Source of the DNA: Acinetobacter higginsii
GTDB taxonomy: Bacteria > Pseudomonadota > Gammaproteobacteria > Pseudomonadales > Moraxellaceae
DNA: 64,000 bases
Direction of reading: 5' to 3'
Assembly: GCF_000369525.1 (NCBI RefSeq)
Contig: NZ_KB850071.1
Location: 195,032-259,031, forward strand
In this document: in pieces, positions 38,315-48,820 of the stretch
Layout of the letters: each line of letters starts with the position of its first letter
Numbering within the stretch: position 1 is the stretch's first letter
The notes under the pieces: model-generated
The model's input: the letters and a program-made list of their open reading frames with translations, nothing else
Told to the model about the DNA's origin: nothing
The model's database searches: none
Position numbers and translations under genes: made by a program

Positions 38315-39397
38315 TTATGCAGATTGATTTGCAAGAATAGATTGTTTCATCAGCTCAACATCAAAATCTTTGGTAATCACTGCTTGCCCTAATTTATTCA
38401 ATAAAACCAAGCGCAATTGACCATTTAAGACTTTTTTATCGTGCGACATATAAGCCAAGAATTCATCTAATGGAATTTTCGGACATGATATCGGTAAATG
38501 AGCACGTTGAATGATATTTTTTGTACGTTGCAGATCTTCCGCAGAGATCCAACCTAAACGCTGCGACAAATCTGCAGCCATCACCATCCCTGTTGCTACT
38601 GCCTCACCATGTAACCATGTGCCATAACCTAGATAAGATTCAATTGCATGACCGAAAGTATGCCCAAGATTGAGCAACGCACGCTCACCCTGTTCTTTTT
38701 CATCATTAGCTACAATACGTGCTTTATGTGCACATGAACGAAAAACTGCTTCAGCCAATAGATTTGCATCACGAGCAACCAAAGCATCCATGTTTTGCTC
38801 TAACCAAACAAGAAAATCAGTATCACCCAATAAGGCATATTTAATTACTTCAGCCAAACCTGCAGACAGTTCACGATCAGGCAAGGTATCCAGTTGTGCC
38901 ATATCTGCTAGTACCACTTGTGGTTGCTGGAAAGCACCCAACATATTTTTACCTAAGGGATGGTTAATTCCCGTCTTACCACCGACACTGGAATCTACTT
39001 GTGATAATAACGTGGTGGGCACTTGCACAAAGTTCACACCGCGTTGGAAGCAAGCGGAGGCAAAACCCGCCATATCACCAATCACGCCACCACCTAAAGC
39101 CAATACCGTACAATCACGGTTAAAGCCCGCTTCGAGCAGAGCATCGAAAATTAAATTCAAGTGCTGGATATCTTTATATTTTTCACCATCAGGCAAAATG
39201 CATTGCGCCACTTGTTTATCCAACTGGGTTAATGCATTCACATAATGTTCGAGATATAACGGTGCAACAGTGGTATTGGACACTAACATCACTTGTCGGC
39301 CATGTAGATACGGCTCAAGTAAACTTTTAGGATCTAAATGGCTGCCAATAAAGATCGGATAACGACGATCACCTAACTCAACATGTAACGTTTGCAT
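38315..39397 (-). CDS. aroB: 3-dehydroquinate synthase
   Basis: Second step of the shikimate pathway (DAHP to 3-dehydroquinate), NAD- and metal-dependent. 360 residues; [22 protein letters not shown] (NAD binding), [28 protein letters not shown] and [13 protein letters not shown] (metal His) are all intact. It lies 20 bases from aroK and 19 bases before damX. Confidence 0.97.
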   Translation of the reverse strand: MQTLHVELGDRRYPIFIGSHLDPKSLLEPYLHGRQVMLVSNTTVAPLYLEHYVNALTQLDKQVAQCILPDGEKYKDIQHLNLIFDALLEAGFNRDCTVLALGGGVIGDMAGFASACFQRGVNFVQVPTTLLSQVDSSVGGKTGINHPLGKNMLGAFQQPQVVLADMAQLDTLPDRELSAGLAEVIKYALLGDTDFLVWLEQNMDALVARDANLLAEAVFRSCAHKARIVANDEKEQGERALLNLGHTFGHAIESYLGYGTWLHGEAVATGMVMAADLSQRLGWISAEDLQRTKNIIQRAHLPISCPKIPLDEFLAYMSHDKKVLNGQLRLVLLNKLGQAVITKDFDVELMKQSILANQSA

Positions 39398-39417
39398 AAA
39401 CTTAAACCAACCAGAGA

Positions 39418-39978
39418 CTATTTAACTTGTTTAGATAAAATGACGTGTAAAATACGTTGCGCTAAATCCCGTGCTGCACCTTGATTTGTTTCAATTATAT
39501 AATGTGCAACCTCGCGATATAAAGGATCGCGGATCGTCAGTAGATCACGTAATTTTTGCTCTGGATTTTCGACTTGTAATAATGGGCGATTTTTATCGCG
39601 ATAGGTCCGCTGCAGCTGTAGCTCTACAGGCGTATAAAGATAAACAACGATACCGCGTTGTTTTAAAAACTCACGATTCTTCGCTTGAGTAACAACTCCA
39701 CCACCAGTCGCCAGCACCAATAATGGACGGGAAGTGAGATCATTTAAAACATTGGTTTCACGCAAACGAAATCCTGCTTCCCCTTCTTTTTCAAAAATCC
39801 ATGGAATGGTCGCGCCTGTTTTGCGTTCGATCTCATGATCACTATCAATAAAATCTCGGCCTAACAATTCTGCTAAATGTCGGCCAACTGTTGTTTTCCC
39901 TGCCCCCATCGGCCCTACCAAATAAACATTTGGTAGGGTTTCAAACGCTTTGCTTGGCAACGCGCCACCTATATTCAT
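39418..39978 (-). CDS. aroK: Shikimate kinase
   Basis: Phosphorylates shikimate with ATP. 186 residues; P-loop [24 protein letters not shown] with the shikimate-binding Asp, FRLRETNVL, and [15 protein letters not shown] is the lid region. Co-transcribed with pilQ upstream and aroB downstream, an arrangement shared with Pseudomonas. Confidence 0.97.
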   Translation of the reverse strand: MNIGGALPSKAFETLPNVYLVGPMGAGKTTVGRHLAELLGRDFIDSDHEIERKTGATIPWIFEKEGEAGFRLRETNVLNDLTSRPLLVLATGGGVVTQAKNREFLKQRGIVVYLYTPVELQLQRTYRDKNRPLLQVENPEQKLRDLLTIRDPLYREVAHYIIETNQGAARDLAQRILHVILSKQVK

Positions 39979-39997
39979 TGCAATTATTGAAAATATA

Positions 39998-42175
39998 TTA
40001 ATGATTTCTGGTCAAAGTGTCATTAACAATTCTCGGCGTCACAAAAATAAGCAGTTCACGTTTATTATCTGTTTTGCGCTCTCTACGGAATAATTTACCT
40101 AAATAAGGAATATCCCCTAAGAAAGGTACCTTTGTCTGTGAATTAATATTCTCTTGTTCGAAAATACCGCCGAGAACCACCGTTTCACCATTATCAACCA
40201 AAACATTGGTATCAATTGAATTTTTATTAATTGTCAATTGTCCTGTTGGTGTTGGGTTACTTGGTGAATCCTTAGTAATATTCAACTTCATCATGACTTT
40301 ACCCTCAGGCGTAATACTTGGGGTAACATCTAGACTTAAAGTCGCATCAATAAACTCGGTTTTCGGCACCGCATTCGCGCCTCCCCCCGAAGAAGATGCG
40401 TATGGAATTTTAGTCCCCGATTCAATTTTTGCAGGTTGCTTATCTGCAGTCATGACTTTTGGTGTTGAAATCACTTCACCATAACCATCCGCTTGTACAG
40501 CAGATAACTCGAGATCCAACATAAAGTCAGATAAACTAATCAAACCGAAAGCAATACGACTTGCACCAGGCGTGACGGCACCTAAATCCACATTCAGATT
40601 ATCTGGACGTTCGATCTCATATTTCCAGCCACCTGTATCACTATTCTTTTTCGGATCTCGTAAATTCCAGAGTGTTTTATCACTACCACCGACTAACAGG
40701 TCATTATTATTACTAATCCCTTGAGATAAAATCCCCCACTTCACCCCCATTTCTCGGGTAAAATCGGTACTGGCGCTGACAATCCGTGCTTCAATCATGA
40801 CTTGCTTAACAGAAACATCGAGTAAATCCACCATTTTACGGATTTTATCAATATTCTGAGCCGTATCATTAATAATCAAGGTATTGGTACGGGTATCAGC
40901 AACTGCACTGCCTCGTGAACTCAATAAACTTTCCAAAGCTAAAGAGTTCGTATTTGTTGTTCCATTTCCTATCGCCCCTTTACTATCACGAGCATCCTCA
41001 ATCAATTTTAAGATATCGGCAGCTTTAGAATAGCTTAATTTAATATATTCGGTTTGAATCGGTGCTAGTTTCACACTTTGCGCAATCGCTTTGGCTTCTT
41101 CTTCTTCCGCCTTAATCAGTTCAGAAACAGGTGCAATCCAGATTACATTGCCATTACGGCGTTTATCCAAATTTTTAGTTTTGAGCACAATATCGAGAGC
41201 CTGATCCCATGGCACATCCTTAAGACGCAGTGTGATATTGCCTTGTACCGTATCTGCTGCCACCATATTAATACTGGTAAAATCAGCCAATAGTTGTAAC
41301 ACTCGACGCACTTCAATATCTTGGAAATCTAAAGAGATTTTATTCCCGGTATACATTTGTGTCTTGGCTTTGACTGGAGAGTTATCTATAGGGCGTTTCA
41401 GACTAATAGTGAGCTTATTCTCTGCCTGATAGGCCATATATTCATAGCTGCCCGCAGATTGAATGGTAATCACGCCATTGCCTTTATCATTATAAGCATC
41501 AATGCTGGCAACAGGGGTCGCAAAATCATTGGTATTTAAACGACGGGCTAAATGTGTTGGAATTTTATTCCCTGCTGTACGCACCACAATTTTACTGCCT
41601 TGTTGTTGTACATCCACAGGGGTGTTATTCCCCAGCAAATCAATCACAACCAAGCCTTCACCTTGGTTGCCTCTTTGGAAACCAATATTGGAAACGCCTT
41701 GCTGTACCTGACGCGCAGCGGCAGTAGGTGTATTTATCGCAGCAGGTTTGGCTGAGTTAATTTTAAGAACAAAGGTATTACCTTCAACACGTGTTGTGAA
41801 TGCACCCGCATCTTTTAAATTCACAATCACACGGGAACGCTGATCATCCGATGCAACCTCAATCGAACTCGCTTCAGCGGTTGATACTGGAATCGAGTTT
41901 TGCTTTAGACCCTGTTGTGACTTATCAAAGTCAAGAATCAAGCGAGCAGGTTGTTCAAGTTGATAAGCTTGCGGTTGTGGTGGAAGGCCATTAAACATCA
42001 CACGAATTTCCGTGCCCTGATCACCCAAACTCATTGGTACGATATTGGTCATACTCACTTGCGCTGATGCCACTTGCATCACCGCAATCGCAATCGCACC
42101 CATAGAAAATTGACGGAATGCATGATTCATGGTCTTCGCTTCCCCAAATAAAGAATCTTTAAACTGTTTTTTCAT
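39998..42175 (-). CDS. pilQ: Type IV pilus secretin PilQ
   Basis: Outer-membrane pore for the pilus fibre and DNA uptake, 725 residues. Signal peptide up to about 38 (VASA), AMIN domains (NIVPMSLGDQGTEIRVMFNG, NIGFQRGNQGEGLVVIDLLG), secretin N-domain (ISLDFQDIEVRRVLQLLADFTSINMV; TNTLIINDTAQNIDKIRKMVDLLD), then the secretin core ending in VVLGGIFEQEN, KVPFLGDIPYLGKLFRR and ELLIFVTPRIV. The ATG behind AAGGGAA was chosen; the longer frame starts at TTG inside pilP. Confidence 0.97.
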   Translation of the reverse strand: MKKQFKDSLFGEAKTMNHAFRQFSMGAIAIAVMQVASAQVSMTNIVPMSLGDQGTEIRVMFNGLPPQPQAYQLEQPARLILDFDKSQQGLKQNSIPVSTAEASSIEVASDDQRSRVIVNLKDAGAFTTRVEGNTFVLKINSAKPAAINTPTAAARQVQQGVSNIGFQRGNQGEGLVVIDLLGNNTPVDVQQQGSKIVVRTAGNKIPTHLARRLNTNDFATPVASIDAYNDKGNGVITIQSAGSYEYMAYQAENKLTISLKRPIDNSPVKAKTQMYTGNKISLDFQDIEVRRVLQLLADFTSINMVAADTVQGNITLRLKDVPWDQALDIVLKTKNLDKRRNGNVIWIAPVSELIKAEEEEAKAIAQSVKLAPIQTEYIKLSYSKAADILKLIEDARDSKGAIGNGTTNTNSLALESLLSSRGSAVADTRTNTLIINDTAQNIDKIRKMVDLLDVSVKQVMIEARIVSASTDFTREMGVKWGILSQGISNNNDLLVGGSDKTLWNLRDPKKNSDTGGWKYEIERPDNLNVDLGAVTPGASRIAFGLISLSDFMLDLELSAVQADGYGEVISTPKVMTADKQPAKIESGTKIPYASSSGGGANAVPKTEFIDATLSLDVTPSITPEGKVMMKLNITKDSPSNPTPTGQLTINKNSIDTNVLVDNGETVVLGGIFEQENINSQTKVPFLGDIPYLGKLFRRERKTDNKRELLIFVTPRIVNDTLTRNH

Positions 42176-42191
42176 TTTTATTCCCTTAATC

Positions 42192-42719
42192 TTACGGCGC
42201 TGGTCCAATTAAAACGAGTGTACGAGGTCTCTCGACATAGCCTTCTCGACCATCAGGTACAATCTCCACCAAATCGATTTGGGTTGGGCTAATTTTAATA
42301 ATACGCCCTTGATTCATCCCCAAATAACTTCCGACTTGCACACGTTCAATTTGACCGTCTGGTGTCTGAATCAGAGCAATGGTATTGCTGGTTTTACCCC
42401 GCATACTGCCCTTCATATTCAACGATTCCAGCGCATAACTCTCTAAAGGCTGTGGCTGGCGATTAAAATTCGGATAAACCCGTTTCCCCGCCATAATCTT
42501 CAATTCAGCAGCCAATGAGCTTGGCATAAATGGGCTTTTAAGCTGATGAGCTGAATAGTTAAACAATGGCACAGGGGTAAAAACTGGTGCTGGCTCAATT
42601 GGCAAAGGTGGCTGATTACGAATGTCTGCCATCTTCTGATTCACCGCATCAATACGCGAATCACACCCCACCAAAGTCGCCCCAATGAATAAACCCAGTA
42701 ATAATTTATAATTATTCAC
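42192..42719 (-). CDS. pilP: Type IV pilus lipoprotein PilP
   Basis: 175 residues with a GTG start behind AAGGAGG. Signal sequence with lipobox LVGC, Cys19 the lipid site. PFMPSSLA, a flexible linker and the C-terminal HR domain (MKGSMRGKTSNTIALIQTPDGQIERVQVGSYLGMNQGRI) match PilP. It joins the PilNO inner-membrane complex to PilQ. Confidence 0.95.
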   Translation of the reverse strand: MNNYKLLLGLFIGATLVGCDSRIDAVNQKMADIRNQPPLPIEPAPVFTPVPLFNYSAHQLKSPFMPSSLAAELKIMAGKRVYPNFNRQPQPLESYALESLNMKGSMRGKTSNTIALIQTPDGQIERVQVGSYLGMNQGRIIKISPTQIDLVEIVPDGREGYVERPRTLVLIGPAP

Positions 42720-42721
42720 TA

Positions 42722-43465
42722 CTATTTTCCTCCTTGCGCAGGTGGAGTAGTTGCTGCTTGCGCTGTACCAGCACTTGCAGCATTATTTGTTTGCTCATCC
42801 GCCCCAACATAACGATATGTTTTTGCTTTAACGGTATAGTTCACCACAGGAATATCAGATTTCTTCTGGTTATCTGTTGTTGCTTCAACCGTAAAATCAT
42901 GCAAGGTCACGATACGTGGCAAAGCCGCAATGCCTGTCACAAAGGCACCAAAAGCATGGTAATCGCCTGTCGCATCAATACTGATTGGCTGTTCAATAAA
43001 GAATTCTTGCTTAACTTCACTCTCAAGACGAATATTTTTAAATTTCAACCCTGAATTCACACCGGTTAAGTTAATATCCTCAACCAAGCTTGGAATTTCA
43101 GTCTCTTTAGGCAATTGCTCTAACTGTTGGTTAAAGTTAGCTTCCATTTCTTGCAGTTGCGCTTGATATTGTTGCAGATTACGCAATTTTGAATCTTTTT
43201 CTTTAAACTCATTCAACAAGCTTTGTTCTTGAGCTTCGGCATTTGCAATTGATTCAAGCTGAGATTTAATCACCACAAAATAACCCAATGCTGCAACCGC
43301 CAAGAAAACAAAAATCCAGCAGGTAATTTTGACCGATAATGGCCAACTACCATAGTTATTCATATCCAGCGTATTAAATTGCTGGAAGAATTGATCTACC
43401 GTCATTTTCTTTTTCTTCACAGCAACGGTGTCTTGATTTAAATCATCCGATTTATCTAACTTCAT
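42722..43465 (-). CDS. pilO: Type IV pilus alignment protein PilO
   Basis: 247 residues: cytoplasmic start, one membrane segment (ITCWIFVFLAVAALGYFVV), a coiled coil (about 70-125) and a periplasmic ferredoxin-like domain (GDYHAFGAFVTGIAALPRIVTLHDF). ATG overlaps the pilN stop (ATGA). Partner of PilN and PilP. The C-terminus is Ala/Thr/Gln-rich. Confidence 0.95.
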   Translation of the reverse strand: MKLDKSDDLNQDTVAVKKKKMTVDQFFQQFNTLDMNNYGSWPLSVKITCWIFVFLAVAALGYFVVIKSQLESIANAEAQEQSLLNEFKEKDSKLRNLQQYQAQLQEMEANFNQQLEQLPKETEIPSLVEDINLTGVNSGLKFKNIRLESEVKQEFFIEQPISIDATGDYHAFGAFVTGIAALPRIVTLHDFTVEATTDNQKKSDIPVVNYTVKAKTYRYVGADEQTNNAASAGTAQAATTPPAQGGK

Positions 43466-44112
43466 TTTGTCACCCCTACTGCCCCTGATGCTGCAACGTC
43501 TGACGTTGGTGCAGCCTCAGCAGTTGTCCCGATTTCACCTAAATCTACAGTGACAACAAAGCTTCCATAATTTTCCTCAACACGAGGCACCAAAGAACTT
43601 GCTGTTTTGTCTTTATTTTTGTTTTCATCCACGGCAAGGAAGGAATTCATAAAGGCATTGCGATACCAAGGAGAAGCTTCTAGATTACGTAGAAGTTCAG
43701 CCACCGTATTTGGGCTTTCAGCTTTTCCTTCAATTGTGAATTTATCCCCAGTACGCGTAAACTTGGTTAAGTACATAGTTGGAGGAGTAACCCGTACCAA
43801 CTCATCAACCAAACGTACCGTCACAGGACGTTGTCCTTGTAAACCTTGAATCAGTTTCATGCGTTCAATAATCGCATTACGTCGTTCTTGTAAACCATCC
43901 AATGCTTTTAATTGGGTATCTAAATTCTGGTTGGTACTCACAATCAGTTGATTGGCTTGTTCCTGATCATTCAATTTATGATCAAAATACATCCACCCCG
44001 AAAAAACTGATGCAACCCCTAATGCAGCAACCCCAACACAAAATGCGACAAACTGTTTCTTTCTTTGTTCTCTTAGCTCATCACGCCAAGGGAGTAAGTT
44101 AATCTTTGCCAT
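43462..44112 (-). CDS. pilN: Type IV pilus alignment protein PilN
   Basis: 216 residues. MAKINLLPWRDELREQRKKQF is the conserved cytoplasmic motif that binds PilM; then one membrane helix, coiled coil and periplasmic domain (PPTMYLTKFTRTGDKFTIEGKAESPNTVAELLRNLEASPW). The ATG shares a base with the pilM stop (TAATG). Confidence 0.96.
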   Translation of the reverse strand: MAKINLLPWRDELREQRKKQFVAFCVGVAALGVASVFSGWMYFDHKLNDQEQANQLIVSTNQNLDTQLKALDGLQERRNAIIERMKLIQGLQGQRPVTVRLVDELVRVTPPTMYLTKFTRTGDKFTIEGKAESPNTVAELLRNLEASPWYRNAFMNSFLAVDENKNKDKTASSLVPRVEENYGSFVVTVDLGEIGTTAEAAPTSDVAASGAVGVTK

Positions 44113-45170
44113 TAATCAAAACTCCTCAATGCCAAACCACATGCAACCATCAAAGAGGAAGCATCGTTTTCAATTTTTTTAATATCAATTTGGGGAGAAA
44201 AACCCATTTGTAGGAATGGATTGGCAATGGTGACACGATAACCGAGTTTTTGTTGTAATAGCTTAGCTAGGCCTGGAATATTGGCATTCCCACCAGCCAG
44301 TAAAATATGATCAATTTCATTGAATTGAGAAGATGAAAAGAAGAATTGGAGTGAACGTGCGGCTTGTTGTACGACGGCGTCCAAGAAAGGTTCTAGGACT
44401 TCTGTGTCATAGTCATCGGGCAAGGTTCTTTCTTTTTTAGCACGACCAGCTTCTTCAAAAGAAAGGCCATAGCGACTTTGCACATCTTGGGTCAATTGGC
44501 GGCCACCAAACACTTGCTCACGTGTATAGATGATCTTGCCTTTTTGCATGACAGATAAGGTCGTCATGGTATGACCAATATCCAAAATGCCCACCGTATT
44601 TGCGCCCATTGGTAGCGTATCTGCAAACACACTGAACGCACGTTCCATAGCATAGCTTTCAACTTCTGCAATTTTTGCAGTTAAACCCGCCAGTTCAAGC
44701 ACTTCTACGCGCGTGTCTACATTCTCGGTGCGCGTTGCAACCAAGAGCACATTTACCCGGTTTGGATTGGCCAAACGATCAGGTAAAACTTCAAAATCTA
44801 GGCTCACTTCATCTAATGGGAACGGAATGTATTGCTCAGCATCCATACGAATTTGAACTTCTCGTTCTTCATCCGTCATGTCAGCATCCATCTCGATGAT
44901 CTTATTAATGACCATCGATGTCGGTACTGCAATCGCAACATTCATGGTGTGAGGATTTGCAAGGTTGACCACTCTCTCAAGCGCATCCCCTACCGCCTCT
45001 GGATTCAGTATGCTTTTTTCAACCACGCTGCTTTCAGGCAATGGCATCACTGCATAACTTTCAACCCAATATCTACCGTTCTTTACAGAGAGCTCCAATA
45101 ATTTAACAGTTGTCGAACTAATATCGACACCCGTTAACCCCTTATTTGGTTTACGATATAACCTGAGCAC
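44112..45170 (-). CDS. pilM: Type IV pilus ATPase-fold protein PilM
   Basis: 352 residues of the actin/FtsA-like fold: GVDISSTTVKLLEL (phosphate 1), VGILDIGHTMTTLSVM (phosphate 2), ILLAGGNANIPGLAKLLQQKLG (adenosine). Cytoplasmic partner of the PilN tail. The start is GTG behind AGGAAA. First gene of the pilMNOPQ operon; divergent from ponA over 162 bases, the same layout as in P. aeruginosa. Confidence 0.96.
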   Translation of the reverse strand: MLRLYRKPNKGLTGVDISSTTVKLLELSVKNGRYWVESYAVMPLPESSVVEKSILNPEAVGDALERVVNLANPHTMNVAIAVPTSMVINKIIEMDADMTDEEREVQIRMDAEQYIPFPLDEVSLDFEVLPDRLANPNRVNVLLVATRTENVDTRVEVLELAGLTAKIAEVESYAMERAFSVFADTLPMGANTVGILDIGHTMTTLSVMQKGKIIYTREQVFGGRQLTQDVQSRYGLSFEEAGRAKKERTLPDDYDTEVLEPFLDAVVQQAARSLQFFFSSSQFNEIDHILLAGGNANIPGLAKLLQQKLGYRVTIANPFLQMGFSPQIDIKKIENDASSLMVACGLALRSFD

Positions 45171-45332
45171 AGTACTTTCCTATTTATTTTTTTATCCCCA
45201 AAAATACAACACACTAATTTGTTTTGGTCTTTAATTGCTACGGATACAATAACTCATCTAACAATCCGCATGTCTAAAGGATATACTGACCACAATTAGT
45301 TTGTCATTCGCTCTTATTAAAACTTACTTATT

Positions 45333-47927
45333 ATGAAAAAGCTATCCAGTTCTGGTATTGTTCGCCCATTTTTTTTGATCATTATTATTATCTTAGTCTC
45401 ACTTCCAATGGGATTTTATGGCATGTATCTCTATCTCGCACCTTCATTGCCAGATATGAGTTCACTTAAAAAAGCGCCTTTACTAAAACCATTGCAAGTT
45501 TACACGGCAGATAATCAGTTAATTGCAGAATATGGCGGAAAATTATCCATTCCAGTTAAGTATGAGCAGATTCCTCCAACCTTTATTCATGCTTTTTTAG
45601 CAGCGGAAGACTCATCCTTTTTTGAACATAATGGTATTAGTTTTAAAGGGCTTGGGCGAGCACTTACTGAATCTGTTACAGGGTCTGATGTCCAAACTGG
45701 GGGCTCAACCATTACCATGCAGGTGGCAAAGAACTATTATTTAAGCCCAGATCGAACACTTCGACGCAAACTAACTGAAGTGTTTTTGGCACGAAAAATC
45801 GAGCAAAACTTAACAAAACAAGAAATTCTAGCGGCCTATGTGAATAAAATTTTCTTAGGTAAAAATGCCTATGGTATTGCTGCTGCGGCACGTGTCTATT
45901 ACAACAAAAATATTGGCGAGCTGACCACAGCACAAATGGCAATGATTGCAGGTCTACCTAAGGCACCTTCAAAATATAATCCAGTGGTTAATCCTGAGCG
46001 TGCACTTGAACGTCGCAACTGGATTTTAGGACGTATGTTACAACTGGGCTATATCAACCAAAATCAATACCAACAAGCTGTTGCAGAGCCCATCAACTTA
46101 AATATGATTGATCGTTCGGTCAGCAACGTATTCCCCTATGTCGGTGAAATGGTTCGTTCAGAACTGGTTGAACATTTTGGTGAACAAGCGGTTGACTCAG
46201 GTTATAAGGTGTACACGACCGTTGACAGTAACCGTCAACGTTATGCCGAACAATCCATTCAAGATGGTTTAGAGGCTTATGATCGTCGTCATGGCTGGCG
46301 TGGTCCCGAAGCACATGACAAACCACTCAAACAATTTATTGCTTATGCAAACACTTATCCTGCCCAAGTGATCAAGGTCAATAACAATTCTTTTGATGCC
46401 TTGATGCAAGATGGCTCAACTGTAACAGTCAACTGGTCAGGGATGTCATGGGTTCGCCCGTACCGCAATGCCAATAGCGTCGGTGGAGCACCTTCGAACG
46501 CCTCACAAATTGTCAAAGTCAAAGATATTATTCGTCTACGTCCAAATGAAGGCAAAACGGTTTGGTCTTTGGTTCAAGTTCCCAAAGTCCAAGGACAGCT
46601 TATTGCAATTAATCCCAATGATGGTGCAATTGAAGCCGTTGTGGGTGGATATAACTTCTATCAATCTAAATTTAACCGCGCAATACAAGGTTGGAGACAA
46701 CCTGGTTCTACCATTAAGCCTTTTGTCTACGCATTGGCTTTGGAACGCGGCATGACCCCATACAGTATGGTCAATGACAGTCCAATTACCATTGGTAAGT
46801 GGTCTCCAAGAAACTCTGATGGTCGCTATTTGGGTATGATCCCTTTACGTCGTGCGCTTTATTTATCCCGTAATACCGTTTCAGTGCGTTTATTACAAAA
46901 CGTGGGGATTGAACGTACCCGTCAACTATTTATGGATTTTGGTTTACAAGAAGATCAGATTCCACGTAACTATACCATTGCATTAGGTACACCACAGGTA
47001 CTGCCAATTCAAATGGCAACAGGCTATGCAACTTTTGCCAATGGTGGTTATCGTATTCAACCGCACTTCATTACACGTATCGAAGATGCAGCGGGTAAAG
47101 TGATTTATGAAGCAAAGCCTGAGTACGCGTGTATTCCATGTATCAGCAATCCAAATACCAAGGCCGAACAGCAAACAGTGAAAGCTGATGAATCTAAAGA
47201 CAAGGTGACAGAAGTTAGCAACCAAACTTTAGATGAAGTCTCTGCTGCTTCTGAAGCACAAATAATGTCTGCTGATGCGGCACAAACAGCAAAAGCCAAT
47301 AGTGATTATCGTCAAGCACAACGTATTTTAAAATCAAGCTCGGCTTACGATATGGCCAACATCTTACGCGATGTAATCCAACATGGTACTGGTCGAGCTG
47401 CACTTAAAATTGGTCGTGATGATCTCGGTGGTAAAACAGGAACAACCAATGATGCTAAAGATGCTTGGTTCGCAGGTTTTAATGGGAACTTAGTTGCAAT
47501 TGCTTGGGTCGGTTTTGACCAACCGCGCACACTGGGTCGTCGTGAATATGGTGGCGTTGCTGCACTTCCAATCTGGACCAACTTTATGGGCAAATCTTTA
47601 AAAGATACCCCATCAGCTTGGGTGCGTTTGGATAAAGAAGCGAAAGATCCAATCTCTCGTGATAAGTTACAAATCCAGCAAAGCGAAGATAAAAAAGAAT
47701 ATCGTGCCTCTCCACCATTGGCGCGCCCACTTTATCGCCCTGCACCACCTGCACCAGTTCGCTCAACACAAAATGATTTCTCAGACCTCCCTGGAACAAC
47801 ACCAGTGACTGACGAGCAGCCTATTGTCCCAGCGAAAAAGCAACCGCCTGCAATGGGTTCAAATTCACAGAATCCACCGCCAAAAGAAAAGGATGGGATT
47901 GAGCATTTGATCAATCAAATCCAGTAA
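45333..47927 (+). CDS. ponA: Class A penicillin-binding protein 1a
   Basis: Bifunctional peptidoglycan synthase, 864 residues. One N-terminal membrane segment; glycosyltransferase domain with AAEDSSFFEHNG, GGSTITMQVAKN and RKLTEVFLARKIE; transpeptidase domain with active serine S459 in GSTIK, SRNTVSV (SxN) and GGKTGTTNDAKDAWF (KTG). The C-terminus is Pro-rich. Divergent from pilM, as in Pseudomonas. It ends at a terminator shared with the convergent rlmA-like gene. Confidence 0.97.
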   Translation: MKKLSSSGIVRPFFLIIIIILVSLPMGFYGMYLYLAPSLPDMSSLKKAPLLKPLQVYTADNQLIAEYGGKLSIPVKYEQIPPTFIHAFLAAEDSSFFEHNGISFKGLGRALTESVTGSDVQTGGSTITMQVAKNYYLSPDRTLRRKLTEVFLARKIEQNLTKQEILAAYVNKIFLGKNAYGIAAAARVYYNKNIGELTTAQMAMIAGLPKAPSKYNPVVNPERALERRNWILGRMLQLGYINQNQYQQAVAEPINLNMIDRSVSNVFPYVGEMVRSELVEHFGEQAVDSGYKVYTTVDSNRQRYAEQSIQDGLEAYDRRHGWRGPEAHDKPLKQFIAYANTYPAQVIKVNNNSFDALMQDGSTVTVNWSGMSWVRPYRNANSVGGAPSNASQIVKVKDIIRLRPNEGKTVWSLVQVPKVQGQLIAINPNDGAIEAVVGGYNFYQSKFNRAIQGWRQPGSTIKPFVYALALERGMTPYSMVNDSPITIGKWSPRNSDGRYLGMIPLRRALYLSRNTVSVRLLQNVGIERTRQLFMDFGLQEDQIPRNYTIALGTPQVLPIQMATGYATFANGGYRIQPHFITRIEDAAGKVIYEAKPEYACIPCISNPNTKAEQQTVKADESKDKVTEVSNQTLDEVSAASEAQIMSADAAQTAKANSDYRQAQRILKSSSAYDMANILRDVIQHGTGRAALKIGRDDLGGKTGTTNDAKDAWFAGFNGNLVAIAWVGFDQPRTLGRREYGGVAALPIWTNFMGKSLKDTPSAWVRLDKEAKDPISRDKLQIQQSEDKKEYRASPPLARPLYRPAPPAPVRSTQNDFSDLPGTTPVTDEQPIVPAKKQPPAMGSNSQNPPPKEKDGIEHLINQIQ

Positions 47928-47935
47928 ATAAAAAA

Positions 47936-47967
47936 GAAGCCATCACATTGATGGCTTCTTTCTTTTT
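47936..47967. terminator. Bidirectional terminator between ponA and rlmA
   Basis: Perfect ten-base stem GAAGCCATCA/TGATGGCTTC, three-base loop, A and T runs on both sides; overlaps the rlmA-like stop codon. Confidence 0.9.
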
Positions 47968-48761
47968 TGGAATAGATAAATCTGAAAGGCGGCAGTCACT
48001 GCAAATTGCTGCGCTTGCTCAAGTACTTTGCGTCGTTCAGGGTTTGCTTTATAAGCATAAGGCGTCATCGCAATTAAATTCTTTAATGCTTGCTGATCCA
48101 ACTGCAGCGGTGCTTCAACAATCTGTGCCTGTTTTAACTCAAACTGAGCATCTAGCTGTTCTACAAATTTTTGTGGTTCATGCAAATTCACTTGCTCAAA
48201 CAATGCCTCACGTAAATCATAAAGATGTTTAGGTGCAGGTGTTGCCACAATTAGATAGCCATCATCACGCAAAACTCTAACGATTTCATCTTGTGGAATC
48301 GGACTAAATAGACTGGTACAAATGTCAATGGAATGATCTTGCACGGGTAAGGTTGCACCTGTTCCCACCACCCATATAACCTCTGCATTTAACTTTGCTG
48401 CGCGCTGGACGGCTGTTTTGGCAATATCCACACCTATACACTGTTGGGTATGTGCTTGCATGGCACTGGTGTAATAACCCTCACCACAACCAATATCTAG
48501 AACGGCTTGAGGTTTAAGTTGCTGTAGAATTTCAACTACAGCTTGCTGCAAGGGCTGATAAAAACCTGCTTGTAAAAATTCACGACGTGCCAGCACTGAC
48601 TCAGGGGTATCCCCTGGACTTTTACTATGCTTATGCTGCACCACGTGTAAATTAACATAGCCCTGTTTGGCTACATCATAGTGATGTCCTTTTTCGCAAC
48701 GCCAAGAATTCTCAACCAAATTCAAGGATTGGCGACAAACAGGACACATCAACAAACTCAT
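47943..48761 (-). CDS. rlmA: 23S rRNA (guanine) methyltransferase, RlmA-like
   Basis: 272 residues. N-terminal zinc finger CPVCRQSL...WRCEKGHHYDVAKQGYVNL, RREFLQAGFYQPL, then a SAM-binding domain (VLDIGCGEGYYTSAMQ, GVDIAKTAV) and SLFSPIPQDEIVRVLRDDGYLIVATPAPKHLYDLRE. This layout is typical of RlmA (G745 N1 methylation in E. coli); the exact target base is inferred. It stands alone between ponA and the dcw cluster. Confidence 0.9.
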   Translation of the reverse strand: MSLLMCPVCRQSLNLVENSWRCEKGHHYDVAKQGYVNLHVVQHKHSKSPGDTPESVLARREFLQAGFYQPLQQAVVEILQQLKPQAVLDIGCGEGYYTSAMQAHTQQCIGVDIAKTAVQRAAKLNAEVIWVVGTGATLPVQDHSIDICTSLFSPIPQDEIVRVLRDDGYLIVATPAPKHLYDLREALFEQVNLHEPQKFVEQLDAQFELKQAQIVEAPLQLDQQALKNLIAMTPYAYKANPERRKVLEQAQQFAVTAAFQIYLFQKRKKPSM

Positions 48762-48775
48762 CTATTTTCTCCAAA

Positions 48776-48803
48776 CATAAAAAAAGCTGGTCAATACCAG
48801 CTT
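48776..48803 (-). terminator. Terminator of the dcw gene cluster
   Basis: Stem AAGCTGGT/ACCAGCTT with a four-base loop and T run on the minus strand, 17 bases past mraY. It shows that the cluster ends at mraY. Confidence 0.9.
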
Positions 48804-48820
48804 CTTTCTTGAATCTTGGT

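Noticed and set aside
38670..39245. 191-codon open frame antisense to aroB
   Set aside because: Lies fully within a well-conserved gene, with no ribosome site and low-complexity Ser/Lys/Ala composition typical of a shadow frame.
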